DNA of 64,000 nucleotides from Acidobacteriales bacterium 59-55 (lineage in GTDB: Bacteria > Acidobacteriota > Terriglobia > Terriglobales > Acidobacteriaceae): positions 1-64,000 of the forward strand of contig MKSV01000003.1 of NCBI GenBank assembly GCA_001897435.1, in the 5' to 3' direction. The notes below the pieces were generated by a model, which saw only the letters and a program-made list of their open reading frames with translations, was not told where the DNA came from and did not search any database. Every line of letters begins with the position of its first letter. Within the stretch, counting starts at the first letter, position 1. The position numbers and the translations under genes are program-made. This document shows positions 15,754 through 23,636 of the stretch, piece after piece.

Positions 15754-16632
15754 CTATGCAGCGTTCTGGGGTGTGACGGATTCCAGCGTGTCCACTAGAA
15801 AACGCAAGGCATCGAGACCCGGCAGTTCCTGGATCGAGTGCAGCTTCAGATGGTCCAGAAGTGCTTCCAGGTGATGTGCGCCATCTTCTGATGAAATGCG
15901 ATGGATACGTTGATATCCGCGGGCAGCTGCCTCCATCCATCGCAGAGTATCTTTCTGGCGATTTGCATTCGGGATGAGTCGTGCATCGTGAGAGAAGCCA
16001 GCACGAGAGAGGATCTCGGTGTAGACTCCTGGGCCAAGGGAGGCCCGATATGCCTCGATCTTGCCGGTCATTTTGGGGTCGATTGGCCCTTTGGGTTCTG
16101 CTCCGTGGCCGATGATGACATCGGGAGGGAGCGCCCAGTGGGGCAATGCGGGCAGGCGTTTCGGAACGCCACGACGATCAAGATCGACCCATCGTTCAGG
16201 GATTCTATAGAGGTATCGCCCAAGTCCGAAGCAGCTAGAAGCTCGCTTGAATGCCTGTGCTTCCGCCGCTGTGACAGCCATCTCCGCATCAGCCCACTCT
16301 TCTCCTGTACCGGTATGGCTACCGAGGCGCGGGATGGTAAGAACACAACTCATCAAAACCTTGCCCGTGACAAACTCGCGCCCATCGATCTCCCGTACGA
16401 CGTTTGGCAGTGCGGCCATGTTGTACGTACGGGACCAGCCTGACGGGGTGAAGAGCTGATTCAGACGATCGGTGTAGGCACGGGGGTCTGCATAAGGCAG
16501 CACCTTTCCGCGCCGTCCGCGCTGGCCTTTGCAGACGACCCACCACTTGATCTCGGCTGGTGAGAACGGCGTTTCGAGCAGACTATAGAGCCGCCGTTGC
16601 TCTGCTGCTGAGAACTTCCTGGGTGTTGGCAT
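15754..16632 (-). CDS. Rad52/Rad22-family single-strand annealing protein
   Basis: 292 residues from the ATG at 16632 (AAGGAGG upstream). The core resembles Rad52-type annealing proteins: LETPFSPAEIKWWVVCK, LPYADPRAYTDRLNQLFTPSGWS, then WADAEMAVTAAEAQAFKRASSCFGLGRYLYRIPERWV, the A-x-x-Q-A-F-K-R-A-C-x-x-F-G-x-G-x-Y-L-Y signature. It would anneal single-stranded DNA, likely with the SSB encoded immediately upstream, for ICE replication or recombination. Confidence 0.85.
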   Translation of the reverse strand: MPTPRKFSAAEQRRLYSLLETPFSPAEIKWWVVCKGQRGRRGKVLPYADPRAYTDRLNQLFTPSGWSRTYNMAALPNVVREIDGREFVTGKVLMSCVLTIPRLGSHTGTGEEWADAEMAVTAAEAQAFKRASSCFGLGRYLYRIPERWVDLDRRGVPKRLPALPHWALPPDVIIGHGAEPKGPIDPKMTGKIEAYRASLGPGVYTEILSRAGFSHDARLIPNANRQKDTLRWMEAAARGYQRIHRISSEDGAHHLEALLDHLKLHSIQELPGLDALRFLVDTLESVTPQNAA

Positions 16633-16684
16633 AAGGTCCTCCTTCCTCCAGATGCTGCTGTGTATTTGTTTCGCTGTGTGCGTT

Positions 16685-17116
16685 CTAGAAAGGAATTTCG
16701 GCCTCGGTGATCTCACCTTCAGGAATGTAGGCGTAGGGTGAGGCACCCTCGCCAGCGTCCCTGTGCTCTTCGCGCGCCGAACGTTGGTCATTGCGCGAGA
16801 GCAGGACGAGATTCAGGATGACGATCTTAGTCCAATACCGCTTTATCCCGTTGTCCTCCCATGAATCGGTCCGCAGTTTGCCTTCAATAAAGAGTTGCGT
16901 GCCAACATGGACGTATTCGGCCACGATTTCGGCGATCCGGCCGAAGGCGACGAGCGTATGCCATTCGGTATGGTCTTGCCAACCGCCAAGTCCATCCGGG
17001 CGGCGCTCATTGGTTGCGAAGCAAAGTTCTGCCACGATGCCGCTTCGTACATTTCGAATCTCGGGCGGTCTTCCGACGTTGCCGAGCAGGACTACCTTGT
17101 TGACACTTCGGGCCAT
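16685..17116 (-). CDS. ssb: Single-stranded DNA-binding protein
   Basis: 143 residues, OB fold. MARSVNKVVLLGNVGRPPEIR is a classic SSB start, followed by WHTLVAFGRIAEIVAEYVHVGTQLFIEGKLRTDSW. The C-terminal tip EAEIPF is the partner-binding acidic-aromatic tail (usual DDIPF). The start at 17116 is chosen from the conserved N terminus. It is encoded 52 bp upstream of the Rad52-like gene, suggesting a shared transcript for ssDNA handling during transfer. Confidence 0.92.
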   Translation of the reverse strand: MARSVNKVVLLGNVGRPPEIRNVRSGIVAELCFATNERRPDGLGGWQDHTEWHTLVAFGRIAEIVAEYVHVGTQLFIEGKLRTDSWEDNGIKRYWTKIVILNLVLLSRNDQRSAREEHRDAGEGASPYAYIPEGEITEAEIPF

Positions 17117-17235
17117 AACAGCTCCTCTGTGGCCTTTGAGATAAGGGCTCATGCGCCACACTTTGATTTAGGGGTTGAAGGAATCGCGAACTTTCGTCAG
17201 ATCCCGGCGGGCCTCAAGGCTTTTTGCTAAACGAT

Positions 17236-17541
17236 CTAGGAACGCGAAGGCGTATGATCGACTTCCCGGTTCCCTACGCGGCTCAATTGGTCCGCTTCCA
17301 CCTCAAGGAACATCTGTTCCGGAAGATCGATGCCTAGTCCGGAAAGAATTGTGCGGAAGTAATTGATGTCCTGTTGATGGAGACCAGCTTCGTCGTCGTC
17401 GAAGTTTGAATAGAGAGGAGAATCCTCTTCCCCTTCTCGAACCACCGTGCAGAAGAGGTAGTCGAGAGGACGGTCGTAACCAAGGACTACTGTTACGGTC
17501 TTGTCCGCGTCATCATGCAGGCGAAATTCATGTCTGGACAT
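17236..17541 (-). CDS. Conserved hypothetical protein
   Basis: 101 residues, acidic. It begins MSRHEFRLHDD and has a beta-strand segment VTVVLGYDRPLDYLFCTVV, then NYFRTILSGLGIDLPEQMFLEVEAD. Similar small proteins occur on conjugative plasmids of other bacteria, as I recall, without known function. GAGGTAGCC precedes the ATG. Confidence 0.65.
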   Translation of the reverse strand: MSRHEFRLHDDADKTVTVVLGYDRPLDYLFCTVVREGEEDSPLYSNFDDDEAGLHQQDINYFRTILSGLGIDLPEQMFLEVEADQLSRVGNREVDHTPSRS

Positions 17542-17590
17542 GGCTACCTCGTTGTGAAATCAGGCCGTCATTCATCTGTACCGCTCGCAC

Positions 17591-17803
17591 TTACAGGGAT
17601 GTTTTGCATAGGCCAAAGCACGGAGGCCAGGACTTCGAAGTCCGCCAGTGCCATTCGGGATGAAGTCTGTTGAAGAGTTCCTCACAGCCGACCGAGGGAA
17701 GTTCTTGAACGATGGCACGAGCGGTTAGCCAGGTGGACGCTACCGCAGCGGATACCAAGACGGTCCCTGCGAGTGTCAGGAGGACTCTTCGCAACGAGTT
17801 CAT
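17591..17803 (-). CDS. Small membrane or secreted protein
   Basis: 70 residues. The first 30 form a hydrophobic segment (LLTLAGTVLVSAAVASTWLTA) that is a signal anchor or signal peptide, followed by a Cys- and Trp-containing tail with a CEELF segment and a C-terminal CFGLC. The ATG overlaps the upstream gene stop by 4 bp (ATGA), strong support for a real gene. No family recognised. Confidence 0.6.
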   Translation of the reverse strand: MNSLRRVLLTLAGTVLVSAAVASTWLTARAIVQELPSVGCEELFNRLHPEWHWRTSKSWPPCFGLCKTSL

Positions 17804-18474
17804 GCGCGGACGTCTCCATGTTGGGGGTAATTGAACAAGACAAGGCTTGGTTTCAAGGCCATATGAGCACGTTTCGAGGCCAGGGTATTCACCGCAGTTG
17901 TAACGATGTTGACTGCTTCATGGAAGCTCGCAGGTATCTTGCGCATCTCTCCTGATTCCGAAAAGAATGTCGGCGCAAGCGTTCCTCGAAGTGGAAGGTT
18001 CTCCTTCGCCAGGAGGTCTAAGCCGAGCGTTCCTTCGCGCCCTCGAAACAAGAGGGATGACACCATCTCAGGCTTGCGGTGTCCTTCTCGGGTTTGAAGA
18101 ATATGCTGCGTAATGGACAGTTCGTAGGTGCGTTCTATGCGAAACATCTCGATACGAACGAGCTCCGGTGCGACGATGACTGCATGACGACCATTGGGGG
18201 AGATAGAGTCAATCGGCTGTAACCATGGAATGGAAGTGCCATCCATATTGACGAAAGCGCAGTAACGTCCCATGTCCGAGACAGCACCGCCAGATTCGAC
18301 GCCGCGGAGGACGTATCTCTTGGCCAGATGTTGGTGCTCTACGGAGATCGATGTCTGACAGTAGATACCTCGCTTCTCGAGAGCACGAAGAGCGGCACGG
18401 CCTAGAGGAATGCCATACTGCGCATAGGGAGAAGCGGCGAAGACATTTTTCTGAGGCTTTGATTTTGTCTGCAT
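17800..18474 (-). CDS. Hypothetical protein
   Basis: 224 residues; AAGGAG precedes the ATG. N-terminal basic region, then YGIPLGRAALRALEKRGIYCQ and RGVESGGAVSDMGRYCAFVNMDG. No signal peptide and no motif I recognise. It sits between the primase gene (13 bp upstream) and the small membrane protein gene (ATGA overlap), so is probably in the primase operon. Confidence 0.6.
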   Translation of the reverse strand: MQTKSKPQKNVFAASPYAQYGIPLGRAALRALEKRGIYCQTSISVEHQHLAKRYVLRGVESGGAVSDMGRYCAFVNMDGTSIPWLQPIDSISPNGRHAVIVAPELVRIEMFRIERTYELSITQHILQTREGHRKPEMVSSLLFRGREGTLGLDLLAKENLPLRGTLAPTFFSESGEMRKIPASFHEAVNIVTTAVNTLASKRAHMALKPSLVLFNYPQHGDVRA

Positions 18475-18487
18475 CGTCTGCTTCTCC

Positions 18488-19453
18488 TTATGCCATTCGT
18501 TTCTTGCGAAGAGGTTGACCGAGTGCCGAGCGGATGTCGTCTGCGCTGCATCCGGCCCAGCACTTGTAGTAGCGGGGATTGGCTATCTGGATGGCGAGGT
18601 TGTCGCCTGACTTGTCTCTCCCGGCCTGTCGGCAGGAGGGACATGGAGCCCACCAGTTGCGGTGGTCCTTGGTCTTAGGCCGCACGTAGTCGAGGATGCG
18701 GAACTCTTGCTGGACTTCACGGAAAGGACTCGGGACGTAAGGCTCGCGGATCGGAGGTTTGTAGTTCTCCGGAAGAGTCATTCCCTGGATAAAGGACCGG
18801 AGTTCCGTTTCGGTGAGCTTCTTCAGTCCGTTAAGGTAGGCGAGTTGAGGCAGAGGTTCTGTCGGAGCATCGTAGAACCAATACCGCCGATTTGTCTTCC
18901 GGTGAACGCCGAGAGGGGCGCGGATGGCATTGCCGAACTCACCTTCCTCGATCTGGTCCTGTTTGGGAAAGACTTCGATTCCTTGTTTGAGGCCGCCACC
19001 GACAATCGGCACCCCGAGCTTGAGCGCAAGATTGTATATATAGATACGACACTCGGATGCGAGTAGAGGAGTTTCCGCGAAGATCCAGAGATGCCCACCG
19101 CGGCGAGATGCCTCGATGGCTGCTTCCACTCCATCCTGTTTCAACTCCCACTGGAGTTTGAAGAGTGCTTCGACGGCCCCATCGAAGTCACCATCGATCG
19201 CGACCCACTTGCAGCGCTGTGTCTCGGGGTTAATGGCGTAGAGGTTAATGGTGACATCGCCGTTCAGATGCATCCGGATGACGTCCGCATCGAGGGGTTT
19301 TGGTTGTTTGGTTGTCCAGTCCCTGGCAAGGAAGTAGGGCACCTTGCCGTTCGGTAGCGGTTTTTGCGCCTGCATACTGTAGGCGCGGCGGTTGACGAAG
19401 AGCCGGATGAAGTCGTTCGCGGTATCCCGGCTGACGGAGAATTTGGCGTACAC
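18488..19453 (-). CDS. DNA primase: AEP-TOTE catalytic domain with CHC2-like zinc finger
   Basis: 321 residues from a GTG start at 19453 (AAGGAG at good distance). The archaeo-eukaryotic-primase core shows VAIDGDFDG (catalytic Asp pair), then the SRRGGHLWIFAETPL strand with the conserved His, and VFPKQD. The C terminus carries CPSC ... CWAGC, a CHC2-type zinc finger (about residues 270-305). AEP-TOTE primases are known from mobile elements and make primers or fill in DNA. The ATTTGACCGAGTTTT promoter element lies 46 bp upstream, so this gene probably heads an operon. Confidence 0.8.
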   Translation of the reverse strand: MYAKFSVSRDTANDFIRLFVNRRAYSMQAQKPLPNGKVPYFLARDWTTKQPKPLDADVIRMHLNGDVTINLYAINPETQRCKWVAIDGDFDGAVEALFKLQWELKQDGVEAAIEASRRGGHLWIFAETPLLASECRIYIYNLALKLGVPIVGGGLKQGIEVFPKQDQIEEGEFGNAIRAPLGVHRKTNRRYWFYDAPTEPLPQLAYLNGLKKLTETELRSFIQGMTLPENYKPPIREPYVPSPFREVQQEFRILDYVRPKTKDHRNWWAPCPSCRQAGRDKSGDNLAIQIANPRYYKCWAGCSADDIRSALGQPLRKKRMA

Positions 19454-19482
19454 GACGTATCTCCTTTCCTCAAGCTGGGGAG

Positions 19483-19513
19483 GTTTTATCCCGGCTCCAA
19501 AACTCGGTCAAAT
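19483..19513 (-). promoter_or_regulatory. Promoter with ICE element copy 1
   Basis: Minus-strand ATTTGACCGAGTTTT at 19513-19499. Taking TTGACC as -35, a 17-bp spacer leads to TAAAAC at 19488-19483. It precedes the primase gene. The same 15-mer occurs at 40132-40146 and 44876-44890. Confidence 0.6.
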
Positions 19514-19583
19514 CTTCGAGGAAACGGCGAGCCCAACGCACCGGACATGCACTTGCTCGCCGATTCCGGCTGGAGAAGAGTGG

Positions 19584-19751
19584 TTATGCGGCGTGTTTCG
19601 GTGACACCGCCACGATTTTGAGGGTTGGAGCGGGTGGCTTGGGAAGCTCAATGGGGCGGCGGACAGGAGTGTCCGAACCGGAGCAGATGATGCTTCCGTG
19701 GTAAGCGAGGCAGCGGTTGATGGAGCGGATTCGACTGGCGGACAGGCGCAT
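19584..19751 (-). CDS. Small hypothetical protein (55 residues)
   Basis: ATG at 19751 with AAGGAG nine bases upstream and TAA at 19584-19586. The product starts MRLSASRIRSINRCLAYHGS and continues with a Pro-rich tail (RRPIELPKPPAPTLK). It fills a 360-bp gap between the primase and the gene ending at 19813, in the same direction. It is short and no family is recognised; the RBS is the main support. Confidence 0.5.
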   Translation of the reverse strand: MRLSASRIRSINRCLAYHGSIICSGSDTPVRRPIELPKPPAPTLKIVAVSPKHAA

Positions 19752-19812
19752 GACGGCTTCTCCTTGTGAAAGAAGTTTTCTGAGGGGCTGAGTTGTCAGG
19801 GGTTGAAGCGAG

Positions 19813-20172
19813 CTAGGCGTGGCCTACTGGAATCCGATCAAGCAGCAGGCCGGGCTGATCGACGTAGTGAAAGAGCTTGTACTCGCAATAAGCTCGGTCG
19901 AACTTCTCCTTGGTAAAGTCGGAGTCACACGCTTCGAACGAGAGCATGTACCAGACTTGCCGGATACGGTCCAAGACGTAGATGGCGCCGGAGGCAATGT
20001 CGCCTGGAACCATCTGTAGGAGCATGACGCCCTTCTGGGTCTGGATCCAGCGTGTGGCAATGGCTTCGCCAAGTTCGAGAAACGCCGCCACATCTTCCTG
20101 AATACTTTGTTTGGCTTGGTCGTGCCAATCCATCAGCGGATAGGCGGTTAACTTTCCGAGGCTGCGAGTCAT
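19813..20172 (-). CDS. Hypothetical protein
   Basis: 119 residues with GGAAAGGAG upstream of the ATG. It has helical stretches (DWHDQAKQSIQEDVAAFLELG) and aromatic strands (VWYMLSFEACDSDF, YCEYKLFHYVDQPGLLLD). Cytosolic. No family recognised. Part of a run of short leftward genes with 35-50 bp gaps. Confidence 0.6.
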   Translation of the reverse strand: MTRSLGKLTAYPLMDWHDQAKQSIQEDVAAFLELGEAIATRWIQTQKGVMLLQMVPGDIASGAIYVLDRIRQVWYMLSFEACDSDFTKEKFDRAYCEYKLFHYVDQPGLLLDRIPVGHA

Positions 20173-20208
20173 CGTGGTTCTCTCCTTTCCAGAGGAACGA
20201 GGTTGGGG

Positions 20209-20499
20209 CTACCGGAACGGATTCCAGGAGCCAGGTTTTGAGGAATGGCGATAGCGGAGCGTCTTGTACCAGACATTCGCCAGAGAAAGGGCGATACCAA
20301 TCACGGCTGCAATCAGCAGCCAATGCAGGAGCGGCATGCCGAGGCTGTTTCGGATCTCCTCTGCTGCGGATTTGAGGAAGACAAAACCGTCAAAGCCAGT
20401 CAGCAGAATGGCGATGACGACACGCGAGACAAAATAGGTTGAGAAGGAGGAGGCACGACGGGTCGTGTCCTCCTCCGTAAAGGACGGAAGAGTGGACAT
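20209..20499 (-). CDS. Small two-TM membrane protein
   Basis: 96 residues with AAGGAG before the ATG. Two hydrophobic helices (VSRVVIAILLTGFDGFVFL and LLHWLLIAAVIGIALSLANVW) and a basic C terminus. It resembles the 93-residue protein encoded at 44553-44834 in helix placement, length and the segment L-A-(N/D)-(V/I)-W-x-x-T-x-R-Y. Probably an ICE-specific inner-membrane family. Confidence 0.65.
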   Translation of the reverse strand: MSTLPSFTEEDTTRRASSFSTYFVSRVVIAILLTGFDGFVFLKSAAEEIRNSLGMPLLHWLLIAAVIGIALSLANVWYKTLRYRHSSKPGSWNPFR

Positions 20500-20552
20500 G
20501 GAATCTCCTTGGATGGATTGGGACGAGTGGGGCTACCGACACCAACTTCGCC

Positions 20553-21002
20553 TCAGGCAGCAACCCGAAGCGAAGTCGAAGCTGGGCCTGTCCTGGAAAA
20601 CCAGACACTGTGGATGTACTGGTCTTTCATGAGGAGGGTGGAATCGTAGCCCTCCGGTGAGCGGTCCAGTAACTCGAGCTCGAGCATGTCGCACTCGTCA
20701 TAGAGCCGCGGGAGCGGACGTACGCAGTGCCTGTTCTGTGTAGAAGAGACTCGCGTCATGAGCCACACTTCATTTCTTGTTCCGGCAGAGGCAACGAGCA
20801 GTTTCACTTCCGTGAGCGACAGACCACGCGCACCCAGGAGCACAGAACGTTTTACAACACTTCCGTTGTGGTCCCCGAACTGGCAGCGAATGAGTCGGCC
20901 ACGGTCTTCATGCGTGTCTCCGATGACAACGCAATCGGACGAGTACGAGTAATTGAGGTCCGGATCGAACACCTCAACTTTGAAAAGGTAGAGCATCAGC
21001 AT
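20553..21002 (-). CDS. Hypothetical protein
   Basis: 149 residues from the ATG at 21002, chosen because GGAGG lies eight bases upstream. It is beta-rich, with acidic segments (VEVFDPDLNYSYSSDCVVIGDTHEDRGRLIRCQFGD) and a C-terminal strand IHSVWFSRTGPAST. No family recognised; cytosolic. Confidence 0.6.
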   Translation of the reverse strand: MLMLYLFKVEVFDPDLNYSYSSDCVVIGDTHEDRGRLIRCQFGDHNGSVVKRSVLLGARGLSLTEVKLLVASAGTRNEVWLMTRVSSTQNRHCVRPLPRLYDECDMLELELLDRSPEGYDSTLLMKDQYIHSVWFSRTGPASTSLRVAA

Positions 21003-21203
21003 CAGACGATCCTCCAGGGACGTGTTGGGGCTAGCCGGCTTCGACAGAAGCCGGGAGCAGTTGAGGCGACGAGGCGGGAGATAGGCTGGGAATTGAATGG
21101 GGAGGCTCAATTCCTGAAAGCCGGGGGCGGGACTGCCAGAAAGGCAGCGTTCAGATGGGATATTGTGGAGGGACCAAGAGAGAGGAAAGCAAACAGGAAT
21201 GGG

Positions 21204-22025
21204 TCAAAAAGGGAGACAAACCTGTGCATCCCGTGTCTCGATTACGATCTGTGCAGCTTTTGTGATCTGCACGAGGCTTCCGGTCGAGCGCATCGTGAAG
21301 CCAATCTTCTGCTCCAATTCAGACACGGCATGAAAGGCTTCAGGATCGTGCTGACGGATCGCCAAGAGGTCGGTATCGGTCGAGAAAATGCAAAGCCGGC
21401 ACGACAAGCGGCGTAAATAACCACCTGCGGTTCCGTCACGATGGAACTCCGGGACGTACACAGGATGGAGCGGAACACGGTTCTCCCAGTGCCAGCAGAG
21501 AACATCGGAGAGCGTCTGCTCGAAGATCGGAAACCAGTTGTAGACGGTACGAGTATTCGTGGTTAGAGATGAGTTCAGAGTCAGCGGCGGCAATTTCGAG
21601 CGGGGCGGTGACTCTTCCGAGCGGATACCCATGCAGTTGAAGATCAACCGAAACGGTAGCGTCCGGATGTACTTCTCGATCGGACCACGCTTCAAATCCG
21701 AAGTGCATTGCCGGTATTGCGCGGACGGGAACATGCCGCGCTGCTCAACCATCTGGAGATAAGTGCGGCGGGGATTGCGGACAACGGTGAGCGAAACGTT
21801 GAAGTCGGTGCACCGCGAATGTGCGAAGTCGATTGCCGAGATTGGACGCTGGTGTTCGAACCCAGTGTCTGCCATAACGGCAAATGTAGGTGTATTTGGA
21901 AAGCATTCCCATACAAAGCCGAGCATGCGAATTGAGTCTTTGCCGCCGGAATGGTTGATGACAAACGCAACTGAACCATCGAAGCGCGAAACAAGGCGCT
22001 TCACTTCTTCAAGTGAATGGCACAT
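21204..22025 (-). CDS. PP-loop PAPS-reductase-family protein
   Basis: 273 residues. The ATP-pyrophosphatase loop is SGGKDS (26-31). Further family features are MADTGFEH, YRQCTSDLKRGPI, CMGIRSEESP, WFPIFEQTLSDVLCWHW and the C-terminal SCRLCIF. The two Cys groups (RQC and CRLC) fit a site like that in PAPS/APS reductases and DndC. Phage- and ICE-borne members are often linked to DNA or RNA thiolation rather than sulfate assimilation; no sulfate genes are nearby. Confidence 0.8.
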   Translation of the reverse strand: MCHSLEEVKRLVSRFDGSVAFVINHSGGKDSIRMLGFVWECFPNTPTFAVMADTGFEHQRPISAIDFAHSRCTDFNVSLTVVRNPRRTYLQMVEQRGMFPSAQYRQCTSDLKRGPIEKYIRTLPFRLIFNCMGIRSEESPPRSKLPPLTLNSSLTTNTRTVYNWFPIFEQTLSDVLCWHWENRVPLHPVYVPEFHRDGTAGGYLRRLSCRLCIFSTDTDLLAIRQHDPEAFHAVSELEQKIGFTMRSTGSLVQITKAAQIVIETRDAQVCLPF

Positions 22026-22311
22026 CTTCTACCTCCGTTGTCAGTGATTTCTGTCTGGCTTAGTGAGCAAACTCGCGCACATTCCCCAATTCGTTCACTT
22101 TTCACTCTCACGCCGAAAATCAATGCAAAACAGAGGGATAGTCAGCTCGCAAACGATTGAAAGGAGGTGAGGTTGCAAGCAGTAAATCTGCTCCTACGGC
22201 AGGCAAAGGAGGTTGCACGGAGGGCAATGGGAGGCCGCAGCACAGGTCGCAGGGCAGGCCGCTACGCAGGGCAATAGGAACGCATACACGCGCGGAAATG
22301 GAAGGCGGAGG
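22026..22311. other. Intergenic region with purine-rich repeats, candidate oriT/regulatory
   Basis: The longest gap in the left half of the ICE. Its right part is purine-rich on the plus strand, with two AAAGGAGGT-type repeats (about 22160 and 22205), two GGGCAAT(A/G)GGA-like repeats, and a small hairpin AGCAG-TAAAT-CTGCT near 22180. It directly follows the replication-relaxation gene and precedes the PP-loop gene. Overlapping plus-strand frames here have biased, low-complexity composition and are not called. Confidence 0.35.
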
Positions 22312-23100
22312 TCAGCGTATACTGGCGGACTCAAGCGAAAGAAACTCCCCGAGTGGGAGGACATCGTCGCCGGGGACATTGGGTATCGTGCTCGCATTGA
22401 AGAGGTCACTGCAGAATTGTTCGCTCGTCATGAGACCGATATGCCTGGGAATTCCACGCAATTCGATCGCGAGAACATGCAGTACGTCGAAACTTGAAGC
22501 GAGATATAACACTGTGTCCGCGCTGCGGTCGCGGCTCAATGCTTCCCGAATCTCGGCATATCGGGCGGACGCTTTGACCGTGCGCTCGTATTCGATTCCG
22601 ACTGTGCGGACCTGCCCCTGGTGCACGATCTCCGCAAGCGCATCGTAATCTTTGGCCGCGCCGGAGGTGTAAACCATGTTGCGAGACGCAACTTCCACCT
22701 CCGATCTCCAGGAGCGAAGAGCCCCGTTGTTTGCGAGAGCGAGCCGGATATTTACCAGTTCGAGAGCATGAAAGATCTGGTTATTGTGCAGAAGGCGGCC
22801 GGTCTCCGAGGACACTGACACCAAGGTATAGCCGCGATATTCGAGCAGACTCATCCCCATATTGGAGATGGTGAAGACGGGTTGCCGAAAGAAACGGCCC
22901 GCGTCCATCCGTTCAATGAGTCCGGACTTTTCGAGCCGGGCGATTCTCCATTGGGCGCTTCGCTTCGACTCTTCGATTTTGTCGAGAGCGAGTAATTGCC
23001 ACAACTGGTCCAGCGTGATGGCTCGTGCGTTGCGCACATGCAAGAGAGTTGGGACATCCCTATCTTCGGAGATGGCGATATGCCCTTTGCGATATCTCAT
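22312..23100 (-). CDS. Replication-relaxation family-like protein
   Basis: 262 residues from the ATG at 23100. The N terminus (ARAITLDQLWQLLALD ... RSAQWRIARLEKSGLIERM) is a winged helix-turn-helix; the rest (HNNQIFHALELVNIRLALA, VGIEYERTVKASARYAEIREAL) resembles the nuclease-like half of Replic_Relax (PF13814) proteins, known from conjugative plasmids and ICEs. It is the best candidate in the window for a DNA-processing or accessory relaxosome function. It overlaps the next gene by 4 bp (ATGA). Confidence 0.6.
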   Translation of the reverse strand: MRYRKGHIAISEDRDVPTLLHVRNARAITLDQLWQLLALDKIEESKRSAQWRIARLEKSGLIERMDAGRFFRQPVFTISNMGMSLLEYRGYTLVSVSSETGRLLHNNQIFHALELVNIRLALANNGALRSWRSEVEVASRNMVYTSGAAKDYDALAEIVHQGQVRTVGIEYERTVKASARYAEIREALSRDRSADTVLYLASSFDVLHVLAIELRGIPRHIGLMTSEQFCSDLFNASTIPNVPGDDVLPLGEFLSLESASIR

Positions 23101-23636
23101 GGTTGGCCTCCGCAAACCGAATCTTTGAGAACCAAATGTGTGCCGTCCTGTGAAAGCATCCAAATCCCGACGCCGCTTTCGATCCAGTCGTCTGCACGCA
23201 AGAGTGCAATCACTTCGTAACGATCACGTCGCACACTGACGGAGATTAGTTGCACGCCGTCGCTCTTCCAGTGAGGCTTTTGAAAGCGAATTAGTCCACA
23301 CCTTTGCTCTGTGAAGGTCACGAGATACCGATCTACCTCTTCGGTCCGATTGAGGCTGCGCGTCACTAGCAGGTGCGTTCGCCCGTGCATTCGGTTCGGG
23401 CGGCAGCATTCGAAGCTACGACCAAGCACGCGATTTGGGAACTCGGGATTGAAGCCGCTGGATTGGTTGAAGCGGACCTGGCCGGGGTAGATCCAGCAAA
23501 GACGTAACCTATTTCCGTATTTCAGACCCGCGGAATTAAACCACGCGGCATTGCGCCGAAAACAAGAAGTGTCGGCCACACCCCGAGGATGCGCCGACCA
23601 CCAGTTGCTTCCGAGACTGACTATGCGGACCCGCAC
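23097..23636 (-). CDS. Hypothetical protein
   Basis: 179 residues, Arg-rich, beta-pattern. Segments include LCWIYPGQVRFNQSSGFNPEFPNRVLG and VQLISVSVRRDRYEVIALLRADDWIESGVGIWML. It overlaps its neighbours by 4 bp (downstream) and 16 bp (upstream), which supports a real gene. No family recognised. Confidence 0.55.
   Translation of the reverse strand: MRVRIVSLGSNWWSAHPRGVADTSCFRRNAAWFNSAGLKYGNRLRLCWIYPGQVRFNQSSGFNPEFPNRVLGRSFECCRPNRMHGRTHLLVTRSLNRTEEVDRYLVTFTEQRCGLIRFQKPHWKSDGVQLISVSVRRDRYEVIALLRADDWIESGVGIWMLSQDGTHLVLKDSVCGGQP

Noticed and set aside
22157..22648. Plus-strand frame overlapping the replication-relaxation gene
   Set aside because: Gly/Arg-rich composition from purine-rich repeats, no domain, antisense to a supported gene.
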